64,000 nt of DNA from Polytrichum commune (lineage: Eukaryota; Streptophyta; Polytrichopsida; Polytrichales; Polytrichaceae). Position numbers and translations under genes: made by a program. This document shows positions 47,473 to 57,967 of the stretch, piece after piece. The notes beneath the pieces were generated by a model, which was not told where the DNA came from, did not search any database, and saw only the letters and a program-made list of their open reading frames with translations. The first letter of the stretch is position 1. Every line of letters starts with the position of its first letter. The stretch is from assembly GCA_950295325.1 (NCBI GenBank), contig OX485805.1, forward strand, positions 21,067,501 through 21,131,500, written 5' to 3'.

Positions 47473-47952
47473 TCAACCATGACCAAAGCATATTAAAAGA
47501 TTGTGGTGATAACTACATGTACACCACATGCTTGATGGTAGTTTTACACTTAGGGTAATGAACAAGGGTAGTGGACTTAGTGAGCCTATGGGCTCCCCTA
47601 AACAACAGTTGGAATGCCTTGGTCCAAACAAAAATTCTTCATTTCCCCATGTAAGATGTAGGAAGAGGGTGTTGACCTCCTCGATGTAGCTCTTTTGGTT
47701 CATGGTGATGGTATGGGCTTCTCTATTTCTCTCAAATTTCACTCCTATGTAATAATGCAACTCTTCGAGATCACTCATCTTAAATTCTTTCTCGAACTCC
47801 AATATGAACCACTTCAATTGGGATACATTGCTTGCCAATATGATCAAATCATCCACGTAGAGGATTGTAACCAACAAACATTCACCCAATTGTTTGACGT
47901 ATAGCGAATGATCCACTTGGCTCTTACAAATGCCCTCTTTGATGAAAAGCAA
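47473..47952 (-). pseudogene. Ty1/copia reverse transcriptase, palm with YVDD
   Basis: The frame reads KSQVDHSLYVKQLGE, then ILYVDDLIILAS, then EFKMSDLEELHYYIGVKFER and SYIEEV. This is the copia RVT_2 core: YVDD holds two catalytic Asp residues, followed by the -M-DLG-L-YFLG region. The end of the frame (after about residue 110) departs from the family, so the 3' part, including RNase H, is lost. It follows on the same strand from the fragments at 48.1-49.3 kb. Confidence 0.9.
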
Positions 47953-48062
47953 ATCAATACGGTGGCTCCATGCCCTTGGTAATTATTTGAGTCCATACAA
48001 AGCCTTCTTGAATCTATACACAATGTGGTCATTCCCCTCTTGTACAAAACCCTCCAATTGAT

Positions 48063-48473
48063 CTATGTAGGTCTCCACCTCCAATACTTCATTGACAAAC
48101 GTTGTTTTATGTCCATATAGTAGATCTCCCAATCTATGGCCGCTCTTATTGCAATAACACAACTAATGATGATAAATTTGGCCACTGGGACAAAAGTCTC
48201 GTTGAAATCCACTCCGGCTACTTCATAATCTCCTTTTGCTACTAACCACACCTTACACCTAATAATTTCATCTGGTGCATCCCTCTTGGTGGGGAACACC
48301 CATTTGCATCCTACACTCTTGTGATCCTTTGGAAGGTTGGTTGATTCCCACATGCCATTGGCCATAAGCGAATTGTACTCTTCTTGCATTGCGGCCTCCC
48401 ACTTGCTCGTATATTTGGATCTCAACGCTTTGCACAATTTCAAAGGATCATCCAAAAATGTCACATTGGCCAA
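48063..48473 (-). pseudogene. Ty1/copia reverse transcriptase, N-terminal part
   Basis: It reads W-AAMQEEYNSLMANG-W, LPKDHKSVGCKWVFPTKRD, RCKVWLVAKGDYEVAGVDFN, ETFVPVAK and YYMDIKQ. This is the canonical opening of copia RVT_2 (A...E...L..N.TW, I--KWVFK-K, KARLVAKG--Q--G-DY-ETF-PV, QMDVK-AFL), with substitutions at several conserved places. A frame change separates it from the YVDD fragment. Confidence 0.9.
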
Positions 48474-48778
48474 TTCTTCGTTGTGTTGGGGTAGAATGTG
48501 ATTCTTCCACCATTTCCGGGCGGGCGCTGCTCCTTTTTAAGATATCTTCTATCTTTGTTGAATTTCTCATCGTGGCCGTCATTCTCTACGAGTATTTTGA
48601 TTGCTTCCTCATTTGCAACCAAGTAATCTTCCACTTGCTCCCCGCGGTCATCACCGTCATCACACGAAGATGATTTGGAAGATTTATCCACAACAACCAC
48701 CGTAGGGCCTTTATTTTTTCCACTCGGACGCCTCCCCAAATTGCTTCCAACGCTCATGCTATCTTTCATAAATACCAC
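48461..48778 (-). pseudogene. Ty1/copia linker between integrase and reverse transcriptase
   Basis: The frame has an acidic and Lys/Ser-rich composition (SSKSSSCDDGDDRGEQVEDY) and overlaps the start of the reverse transcriptase fragment. Position and composition suit the variable linker of copia polyproteins; there is no domain to name. Confidence 0.6.
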
Positions 48779-48817
48779 ATCTTTATTATTTATGATTTTT
48801 TTTAGTTTGTAAATACA

Positions 48818-49287
48818 TTAGCCTATAGGCCTTAATTTCCTCACAATAAATTTAAAAAACAAACATTTTGTGCCCTTTGCATCGAGTTTACCTCTTTTGT
48901 CATCCGGCACTGTTACGTAGGCAACGCATCCAAACACACACATGTATGCAATGTAAGGCCTCCTCTCGCCCCATGCTTCCTCAAGCGTAATGGAGTCCAA
49001 CACGTAAATTGCACCCTCCTTGGACATAGGTTTCATATGTAAATTGCATTGGCCACCGCTTCTGCCCAAGACGATTTGTCAAGATTTTGACCAAGAAACA
49101 TGTTCCTTGTCATCTCCACGATGGTGCAATTCGCATGTTTTGCCACTCCGTTTTGTTGAGGCGTATGTGAGGTGGACATTTGCTTCTCGATGCCATGATC
49201 CTTCAAAAAATGGTTGAATGCCTTGGAAACGAACTCCCCGCCGTTGTCATTACGAAATGCCTTGATTTTGTATGAAGCAATGTGCAA
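48818..49287 (-). pseudogene. Ty1/copia integrase, core end and C-terminal region
   Basis: The frame 49287-49033 reads FRNDNGGEFVSKAFNHFL, GIEKQMSTSHTPQQNGVAK and TRNMF. The frame 49069-48818 continues with RRPYIAYMCVFGCVAYV and DAKGTKCLFF. These are the second Asp of the D-D-E core (DNGGEF), the block around the catalytic Glu (TPQQNGVAE in active enzymes, AK here, so Glu is replaced by Lys), and the LRVFGC-AYVH/KLD-K---C-F end of copia integrases. The N-terminal HHCC finger, first Asp, protease and gag are absent; the sequence switches to something else beyond 49290. Confidence 0.88.
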
Positions 49288-49289
49288 AC

Positions 49290-49845
49290 ATTACCTTAAC
49301 CAACACGAACCTTCAATCACAATATTGTATGAGGCAATATGAAAGAGAGCAAATCCAAACAACACAAGTATGTTATAATAACATTGATGCAACAACAATG
49401 GCAATGATGTTTACAATAATAGCATTAAAACAACCTATGAAAAAAAGATCAAACATGTAAAAAAAATACGATTTGTGCGCAAATTTTGCTTCACATAAAC
49501 TTTGTCAATCTTTAAGCATTCACAAGAATACATTTTCCAAAGGTTTGTAATTTAATTTTTGTCACCACTATTACATTTCGGATCATTTACTAAATACTCA
49601 AAAACTACAAACAAAGGAGCAATGGGTTTTTCCTTGAGATTATCATGCAATGGAATGTCTGCTATGATTTGTAAAGGCTCCTGAAAAAACAAGATTTATG
49701 TTCACTTAGGTATTAATGAGTTTGATTACGTAGGAGACGAGTCTTGCGTGATATAGACCAAAGCTAACTGTGTTTATGCTATAGCAATATCAAAACTTGT
49801 GGGAAAAAAAACAAAGTATTTGATGCAATTCCATGTAAAGTGTAG
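49290..49845. other. AT-rich stretch, nothing recognised
   Basis: This is the unrelated sequence that replaces the 5' part of the copia element. Two ATGA(A/G)GCAAT(G/A)TG words near 49270-49345 hint at a tiny duplication at the break. Confidence 0.4.
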
Positions 49846-50177
49846 CAACACTAGTAGAAAATTATGCCCCAGAAACCGTAGTCAAATTCAGTTGTGGTTC
49901 TTTTGATCAGCCTAATTTGCATTTGTTAAATGACTACAATTTTTTTTTTCCTGGCAAAAAATATCAAGAATTTGGGGGCATATAATATACAATTGGAAAG
50001 GTATTTTCAAGACCTTTTCAACGGTATATTAAACGCCCCCAACATCCTGACATTTTAGTCGCTAAACCCAAAAATTACAAATTTGCATTCATTTAGCGAC
50101 TGTAGATCAGGCTGGTCAAAAGAACCACAACTGATTTCGGCTGCAATTCTTTTTGGCATAGTTTTCTACGAGTGCAA
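49846..50177. mobile_element. CACTA-type foldback element (326 bp)
   Basis: The element 49849-50174 starts CACTAGTAGAAAATTATGCC and its right end, reversed, reads CACTCGTAGAAAACTATGCC. It is flanked by the 3-bp duplication CAA (49846-49848, 50175-50177), as expected for CACTA (En/Spm) transposons. The inverted homology continues inward (CAGTTGTGGTTCTTTTGA-CA, GCCT-AT) and even the centre pairs (GGGGGC-TA-AATATAC with GTATATTAAACGCCCCC), so nearly the whole element is one long imperfect hairpin. No coding capacity. Confidence 0.88.
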
Positions 50178-50908
50178 TAAGAAAACAAAACAAAACAAAC
50201 TATCACTTTGTTGAGTTGTGCAAAAGAAGCATTGAGGCAGGGAACCAATACCAAACCTCGTAAGAGGAACTCAAGCATCATGAGAATTGGATCAACACAC
50301 TAGAAAACTAGAGAACTATACTACCACTGTAGAACTAGAGAGTTGTATGTGGGCACACAAAGTCACTTCCAAATCAATTCTATTGTCAATCCTAGCACGA
50401 AGACTTTGACCAACAACCGGATGTTGTGAAACAAAACAAAGAATGTGAAACAAGAAGGTAAGAAGTTGAGAAGTTGAGAATACGAAAACCACTTGGTTTG
50501 GAAGATTCATAAGTTGCTAGAGGTAAAGGTTAATTATGAAATTGAGGTGTGCCACATGTCAAGTCAATTTAGAAGAGTCATGAACTAATTTAGAAGGTTC
50601 ATGAAATTGGTAAAACACTCTAGTAACATGAGTTGAAAGATTCATGCAATACTTTGGAACCTTCATGAAGTCATCGTACCAAAGGAGTAATATGATTTTG
50701 AAGGTGAAAAAAAGGTCAACATCAAACTGCACCACATCATTGGAAGGTAACTTACATCATTTTAGCAATGTTTTTGTGTAATGTGCTCAAAACATCATGC
50801 AACTATTCAATCCAACCGCACATGGCCTTACCACAACCTTGTCATCTCAAAGTTTGCATCTTCTTATTATATGTTAGTGTATTGGAATAAGTTCCAAGGA
50901 CCACTTCA

Positions 50909-51339
50909 CTACACTATTATCCCAATTAGTTCATGTGGTATTGAATCCTGAAACAAACACCATTTTGCAAAATTTCAAAATTAGTGAGGGTTGAAATTTT
51001 TACTGAGTGATATTAATTCATGAATACATGCTCATTTACTATATAATTGAACAAAATAATATGTGTTCCAAAGTGTTTGTACAATGTATAATTTATTTTG
51101 GTGAGTTCAAAGAGGCTTCTTCTTCATTTCAATGGGCGTCACTCACACCTGTGGCATCTCCTAACACAAAGAAATTGGAGAGACCTTGCATTGAGAGTTT
51201 TCGGCACTTTAACACTTCGGGCTCCCAAACCCCTAGATATTCTAGTGGCACAAATTTCATAGTGTACATGAATTTAGTATCACCTTCAACAATTTTCCAC
51301 ACACTATTTAGCTCACCCTTATTGGGATAACCAATGTAG
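50909..51339 (+). mobile_element. Mutator-like repeat, copy 4 (best preserved)
   Basis: The left end is CTACACTATTATCCCAATTA and the right end, reversed, CTACATTGGTTATCCCAATA, a terminal inverted repeat of about 22 bp. The flanking 9-mers, accacttca and accacatta, match at 7 of 9, which suits the 9-bp duplication of Mutator-like elements. The plus frame 51007-51330 shares NTKKLER, IESF-HF and SSGTNFI with the 40-kb copy. No transposase is present. Confidence 0.7.
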
Positions 51340-51349
51340 ACCACATTAA

Positions 51350-52490
51350 ATATTAGTGAATTTTATGATCATGCGTGGATATGTTGAATCATCTCCTCAA
51401 CAAAGGCCGAAGCAGTGGTGGTGGTGTTGTTGTTGTTTGTTGGCGTGCAGTGTTTGGGAGAGGTGGGTGGACCATGTTAAAGTGGCATGTCATATGTACA
51501 GGTGCACATGATTGGGATTGCATGGGCCCAAACTAATTGTGGTACAAGTGTTAAATTTCAAATAATTGTATGCATTAATTTAAGAGTTGTGACAATTTAG
51601 ATCCTCTAGAATTAAGGACTAGAACTATCTCAAGATATTCTCTTTACATGATTATTTGTAATAATTTCAGAAGTAGATTCTTCCTTTAATGTTGGGACCA
51701 TTGTTTGTTGTCTTTTTTTTTTTTAAGGTTTTAATGTTTTCAATCGTACCCAATGGGTGAAATAATGTTCATTGGATGCACACAAACTTCAAGCACATAA
51801 TATGATTTTATGGATAGACTCTTATTGGAGTTTTGGCATGTTGAAGGAAGTCAAATACGATATCTATTGCAACTCAAAATTGAAGCAAAATGATATTTTT
51901 TACATCCTCATCCACCATACTTGAATTTTCTCATGCGGTGTCGGGTAGAGAGGGTTCCGTCTTAGGAAAGCACTGGGCTTTTGGCTGCAACTAGATTTGT
52001 TTGTCGGACCGTCGAATATCTGATCTTCAAGAGTCTCGGTCTTTAGTTTCTTCAAATCTTCAAACTATTTCCCGTCGGCCTATCCTGTTGCGACTCTAAA
52101 TGGGTTAAGGGTAAGGGTAGGGTGATAAGAAACCACAGGCCTCGAATGGGTAAAATGGGATGTCAGAACACGAGCTGACGTCCGAAAGATTGGCTCCTAA
52201 ACTTTCAAACCCACAGTGACCAACAATCGTGCCTCACCAATGGGAACAACAGAAAACAACCTTGTGGGTCATCAATCCCACTTCGTTGTCACAAACATGA
52301 AACGGGCTTTTATGGATTCCCACAAAACCCGCAACAAATTTACGATGCAAAAAAATCAAATGCGACTAGCCTCCAAATCCGGCTGGGAATCACAGAAAGG
52401 ACAACGAACCACAAGGTTGAATCTTGAGAAGTTTTCAAGTCTTCAAATCTTCATATGAACGCCAAATTGAGCGAATGAGATCTTTACAGA
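51350..52490. other. AT-rich stretch, nothing recognised
   Basis: No gene or bounded element was recognised. A GGTGGTGGTGTTGTTGTT run lies near 51417-51438. Confidence 0.4.
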
Positions 52491-52500
52491 AAGCTAACAA

Positions 52501-52880
52501 TAAGGGCCGGTTTACACTACGGTGGAGAAGTCCACCGGTCATGAAAAAAAGGGCGTTTCTCGATTGTGATTGGTCAAAAATGCAACTCTTGACCGGTGGG
52601 TGTTTACACTAGGTGAAGAAAACAATGGTGGTGAACTTTTCTCATGGATGATAAAATGACATGGCCGCCTACATGGCGGCACTTTTTGGAGTTGGGCTTC
52701 TCCGGAGGAAGAGTTTCTTGTCCGGCCTCAAGAGGCCGGAGAAGCCCAACTCAATAAAAATATTTTATTGCCATTAATTCTTCTCCGGCACATCCACCAT
52801 TTGCCTCATATAACCATGTCTTGGCCAAGCATTCTTGACCGACCGGAGGCCTTCTCCACCGTAGTGTAAACCGGCCCTAA
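52501..52880. mobile_element. PIF/Harbinger-type MITE with near-perfect ends
   Basis: The element 52504-52877 (374 bp) lies between TAA repeats (52501-52503, 52878-52880). The inverted ends match over GGGCCGGTTTACACTACGGT and GGAGAAG with no mismatch, then diverge partly around CACCGGTC. A secondary copy of the end motif lies at 52608-52618. The centre has a 17-bp perfect inverted repeat (52689-52705 with 52736-52752) whose loop holds a second palindrome (52722-52739). The end sequence is distinct from the 0.3- and 11.5-kb MITEs beyond GGGCC. Confidence 0.88.
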
Positions 52881-52884
52881 GTAC

Positions 52885-53695
52885 TACACTTCCTCAAAGT
52901 TTCGTTGCAAACAAAAGACATGTCCGTCTTTTATGGTCGGTCGAAGTCTCAGCCCTTCTTTATAAGAGCCAACAGACCTCCCTGCACTCAAACTAACACA
53001 AATTTTAATTGCTAACTTCAAATCAAGCAAGTGAGATCACTCTAGAGAAACAACACCATGAAACACAACTCCATCATATTTTATTTCAATATTCCCATAA
53101 ACTCACACCCATGAGCTTCAAAAAAAAAGAAACCCTCTTCTCCTCACCAACTTCTTCTCTACAACAACCTCTTCTCTACCACCACACAAAAAATGAGAGA
53201 GAGAAAGTCCCCTTTTTATTCTCATCACATGGGCTTCTAATCACCCGTTTGGTCTAAAAGTAAACTAAGAATAAAACAAAAAATAAGACTAAAAGGGTAA
53301 ACTAAGAGTAACTAAGAATAAACTAAGAATAAACCAAGAAAAACTATTTCTATTCCCTTTTACTTTCCTCCAAATCAAAGAATCGTAATGTAATACTAAA
53401 TAAGTACACATCTATATAGTGTACGTATTCACATTACGACAGCAGACCAAAACGTCCTCGTAGACATGTACAAATAAATTTACGAAGGCACCAACATATG
53501 CTTTATGACCTTTGCAATAGTTGAGATGAATCCCCATAAGTATTGAAGTAACTTTAACTTAAGCTTAGAAATTGCAACTATACACTAGACATATATACGG
53601 TCACATGTATCACAATCGTCCTAGAGAGTTTACATAACCAACAGAGGAAGTGAAAATATGGTCTCAAGTACACGTAACTATCTTAGAGATCGTTA
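52885..53695. other. AT-rich stretch, nothing recognised
   Basis: AACTAAGAATAAA-type words repeat at 53255-53340. The frame 53009-53257 has no recognisable feature. Confidence 0.4.
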
Positions 53696-53699
53696 CTCT

Positions 53700-53970
53700 A
53701 TTGAACACATTTCAAGGCTCGGGGTTCATGACGTCAATGTAAACTCATCTATCGTGGATAAAGGGGCTAGAATAATTTATTTAAAAAAAAAACAAGCACT
53801 TACATGTTGAGGGTTGATTTACTTGAATTAGGTCTCACTAGGTTAATTTGGGTTCTCTAATATCATTTTCAGAGTCATATCACCTTTAAAAAATCATTTT
53901 TATGTCATAAACTAGTTCCTTAAGTTTTCACTTTCTTGATGAATGAAATTACATGGATGTCACAAATCCT
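53700..53970. repeat. Dispersed repeat family D, copy 3
   Basis: It contains GGGGTTCATGACGTCAATGT, AAACTCATCTATCGTGGATA, AAGGGGCTAGAATAATTTAT and ATGGATGTCACAAATCCT, parallel to the 4.5-kb copy. Confidence 0.55.
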
Positions 53971-54184
53971 TAGCCCACATTTCCTCTTTGAATACAATCA
54001 CATGTAACAATAATATATATATACACACACACCTAGTGTATATTTATAATTTTGCCAACTCTTCAAGCCCAAATCTTTCAATATTGTACTTTACATTTAT
54101 GTATGCTTCAATTGGAACACTTAAATATGATATAAAAATATATATACTTGGTCAAGATCAGCTTTACATTTTGGGATAAAGAAG

Positions 54185-55176
54185 TACTGTTCTCCCTCTT
54201 TAGTATGACACCTTTGGGAAACGCAAAAAATGTCGTATTATCGAGGTGTCGTCGTCTCGTTAATATGACAAATGGCCTAAAATTGTCGTACTATCGAGGG
54301 AATACAAAAACATAAGAAATATGAGATTCAAACCATATACATTGAGTTTAGGGTTTAGGAAGTGTATGAAATAATAACTTATAACTCCAAACAAATACAA
54401 AAATTCTCAAGAACTCTTGAAATAAGAGTTCATTGATCTCTGGTGTTGCCTACCTAAGTTAGCAACTGTCATCTTCTCTAAATTCCCTACTAGCTTTTGA
54501 AAACTAATAATTTCATTAACACCAAAATGTAAAGAGTTGTCTAATAAGAAATTAGACAACAATGATGCATGATGTTTAGCATCACTAAGCTTTACTGTAG
54601 GTGGAGCAACATCATCCACATCTACTGAATGCAAATCAACATTAAGATCAAAGCCTTGTGCATGATTGACTCCCAAAGCGGCATCCACCAACTCATCAGT
54701 TGTCAATTCTAGCTCAGTAATCTCTTCCCCTTCCATCTGAATATAAGTCTCGATAGACATCTCAAGACAATCTTTGTGCAAGAGAGTGCACAAAGATTGG
54801 AGATTGCATGCAAGAATCCAAGAGAGTGCACAAGAGGCAACATACTAGGGAGGAGGCCCCTCTAACCCTAAACCAAGTCCATTCTACACTTGTAACCCTA
54901 ATTATCATTAAGTTCCCAATGATAAGTGAAGTTCTCAAGTAGTTCCCAAGTGAAAATGGATGTATTCTAGATGTACATATCATGGATGAAAGGAATTTTA
55001 GCATTTATTCCCTCTTTAATATGACAAAATGCACGCTCTATTAAGTGTCGTATTATCGAGTGTCATAGTCGTCTAAAAGAGGGAGTTTTGAACTAAGAAG
55101 TTTGGTCGCGCAAAAATGTGTCGTAATATCAAGGGTGTCGTCTTAACGAGTGTCGTACTAACGAGGTTAGATTGTA
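54185..55176 (-). mobile_element. Pogo-like element with deleted transposase
   Basis: The candidate element 54187-55174 lies between TA dinucleotides (54185-54186, 55175-55176), the Tc1/mariner-pogo duplication. The left end CTGTTCTCCCTCTTTAGTAT pairs with a right end whose complement is CAATCTAACCTCGTTAGTAC, both followed by GACAC. Each arm is itself a foldback with several TGTCGTATTATCGAG-type units (54187-54302 and 55005-55174). Between the arms on the minus strand lies a transposase tail frame. Confidence 0.6.
54407..54793 (-). pseudogene. C-terminal tail of a pogo/CENP-B-type transposase
   Basis: The 128-codon frame reads ITELELTTDELVDAALGV, an acidic DLNVDLHSVDVDDVAPP stretch, then AKHHASLLSNFLLDNS, FQKLVGNLEKM and a final RSMNSYFKSS. 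The tails of plant pogo-like (Lemi1/Tigger/jerky-related) transposases have this form: an acidic region with (T/S)-DEE-V, a helix (A---L-NFLLQ) and a closing (Q/R)T-(I/L)-SYF. The DDE catalytic core is missing, so the element depends on another source of enzyme. Located between the foldback arms of the element described above. Confidence 0.5.
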
Positions 55177-55311
55177 ACCCCGGACACCTTTGTACTACGG
55201 CGTCGTCATAAGGTCAACTATGGGCCACTTGGCATTTAGTGGTTGAGCTCATAGTTCCTCACGACAATTGTTCCTAAGCCAACAACCCTAAAACAAGGTT
55301 TGTAATTGCAT

Positions 55312-56141
55312 TTGAAAGCTCCTCAGGGCAATCACACCCCTTTACATTTTGTAACCATGTGCGATAATGGGGTATTTATGTGCCTCTCAATATTGTTTTT
55401 CCTCCTTATTTATAGATAAAAAACTACTTTGACTTATTCTCTAGCACCTTATATTTATTTGTAATTATTTAGAGGCTAATTTTTGGCACAGTCTTTTTTA
55501 ATAATAAATTATACAAGTACCAAATAGTGGACCGAATACTACAGCACTGCAAAATCGACTATGTGAGCAACAAACATTCCATAGCATTCAAATTGTCATT
55601 CATTTGGTTTTAATTAATAAATTCAATCCTAAATCATTCAAAACACAACCAATTGCACTTAAAACTAGTTGAAGGGTTACCAATAAACATAGAGATAGCA
55701 AAATATACAAGTTGAAATAGACAAGCATCTAGCGAGGTCCCACATGTTCATCATCCTTGCAAAACCCAATAGCCGTTGAGGAGCACCATCATATTCCTGC
55801 CCCCCAAAAAAATCCCACAACATTTCCCTCCATACTAGCACACTTTATTCAAATTTGGACAAAGACTACACACTTCTTCATTCAAGTAGTCAAACCCATA
55901 ACTATTCTACTAATCCTACTACACACTTTTAGGGGGATCCTATGTCTATGACCCTGGTTTTTCCTATTGGTTACTAAAATGGAGGCATTATCCATCACCA
56001 TGTTTTACATGTAATCATGTAGGGGACGTATTTCCAATGTTGTGGTAGATCTGACAAAATTATAAAATTTACCTTAAACGAATTAAATTGACCATTTTTT
56101 TTTTTAATCTCATGAGGTTTTCTAAAATCCCGATAGTCACC
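55312..56141 (+). repeat. Unclassified 1.2-kb repeat, deleted copy
   Basis: It matches 38470-39672 throughout except for an internal loss of about 360 bp at the junction AAATAGACAAG|CATCTAGC (near 55727), where AAG microhomology marks the break. Divergence over the shared parts is modest. Confidence 0.75.
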
Positions 56142-56599
56142 TCCTGGAGGAAAGCTTGGTAAATGAACCATGTAAATTACAATGCTTGAGTAAAAATTTT
56201 CAAATGCAAATCATCATCTAGGATCATCAAACTATGTAAAAATATTTTTGTTTTTTAAATTAAAGTATCATTATTTTCTAGTGATACCTGTAGTATTTTT
56301 CTTAAAGACCCTCATGTATGACCTAGACACGTTGTGCATTGTTGGTCAAGGGTTGTATACAAATGTTTTTGGTATTAATTCATATTCATGAGGGTGGGTA
56401 TGATGATAGTAAGGTGCCTAATTGGTTTCGACATGTGTTAGGTTTGATTCCTCAGAGCCAGCCTCACGTGATTGTCCATCTTGCATTTCAACTAGGTGTG
56501 TTGGTTTGGCCACAATGTTGTAAGGCGCATCCTTGGGATTTTGGTGCATGGGGCTACTAGAGTTGCATTTTAGGTGGTCAGGATAGGGAGTTATTTGAA

Positions 56600-57795
56600 T
56601 GTCGTATTCTTGGCAATATAACATTTGGGGCTCCATGTCATACTATAGAGGTTTTCCAAGAAAATGGGCTATTTCAATGTAGAATGTCATTTTGTATACA
56701 TAATGAAGCTACATAAGTATGAAAAAAAACATTTGTATTGAAGAAATATGCTCACAACGTCACACAATATGGAGATCAAGAAAATATAGTCCCGTGATGA
56801 TGTCTTCACCATATCGAACACTACAAAAGTAAGATTCTATTGTCTTTTGATGATTGTCGATGTTAGAAATTGACATCTTGTTCAATTTAACCCCCGAAAA
56901 AAATGCATGTTCATCACATCTACAAATGAAAACTCAAAAAATTTCTCTTTCAAAAAGTTTAAGACCAATTGGGCATATTCACGGGCTTGAGAAAGCTTGA
57001 TTATTAGCGTTGGTTGGTCATTCACATCATTCCCCTCAACTTACTCTCATTCAAATTAAAATCAATTGGCTTTTGTTGTTAGCATCTCATCATTGTAACA
57101 ACAACTTGTTGCAAATCTAGACTTGAAAAAACATTTAATTGAACTACTAACTAAAAGAGAACAATCCAACATAAACCAAACTTATTTGCCATTGAATGTG
57201 TGGGAGAAATATGCACCTAATTGAAATGTGTTAAAAGGGACGACTCTAGCTTTGGGTACATTCTTCTTTGGTCCTCTTGACTTCTTTCAAATCAACCCTT
57301 AATTGGATAATCTTCACAAAGTCTTGTAGAATTCGAGAAACTAGATTTCTCTTCAAATCCATTCCCACATGCATTTGGCTAAACTCGCCAAGTTGTTGTT
57401 GTGTCCAACTCCTATAAGACCTATGCAATAAAACAACCTCCTTCTTCTCTTCTTTAGTCAAGTCTTTTCTATTTCTTTTTGAAGGTTCCATCATGCATGA
57501 GTGCAATGAGAGTACAATGCAAGAGTACATTGATCCTAGTCACATAAACCCTAAATTGTAGGAAAAATTAGAGAATTTGTTCCCCAAGGCTCCCATGCAT
57601 GTTCCATAGTACTAATCACATTGGAACTTTGAAATACATGTGGATCCCATCACTATATGACAACTCAGGCCTCAAAAAGTTGTATTACCAACATCGTAGT
57701 CGTAGTATGAAGGAAATTAACATTAGAAAGTGTGGTCAACGGGAAATGCGACATATAGTCAAGGTGTCATGTAGTTAAGTTTCATTATATGGAGG
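56600..57795 (-). mobile_element. Possible pogo-like element with transposase N-terminus
   Basis: The right end (57700-57790) has GACATATAG-CAAGGTGTCAT, TTTCATTATATGGAGGTTGC and ACTATA, and 57648-57700 carries further GACA/GTAGTATG units, the same foldback-arm style as 54.2-55.2 kb. At 56625-56640 lies CATGTCATACTATAGAGG, which could be the inner edge of a left arm. The outer left end was not found. Confidence 0.35.
57246..57530 (-). pseudogene. CENP-B/pogo-type helix-turn-helix transposase N-terminus
   Basis: From an internal Met, the frame reads MEPSKRNRKDLTKEEKKEVV, LLHRSYRSWTQQQLGEFSQ and VSRILQDF. A basic lead, (L/I)T-EEK-E-----H and TQ--LA--F---VS-IL is the pattern of the first helix-turn-helix of pogo-like transposases and CENP-B, which binds the transposon ends. 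The catalytic region is missing downstream (below 57246). It complements the C-terminal tail found at 54407-54793. Confidence 0.6.
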
Positions 57796-57967
57796 TTGCA
57801 CTATAATATATACATGGATGCCTCCTCGGAATTTGGTTCTAAGTATAGTAAGGGTGACATGCCATTTGGCATCTTATAGTGTATCAATGAACAATTGGTA
57901 TTTGAGTTTATGTGTTGTATTCTTAATTTAGTGTCGCATGATATTAGATGAATTCAATAAGTATATA

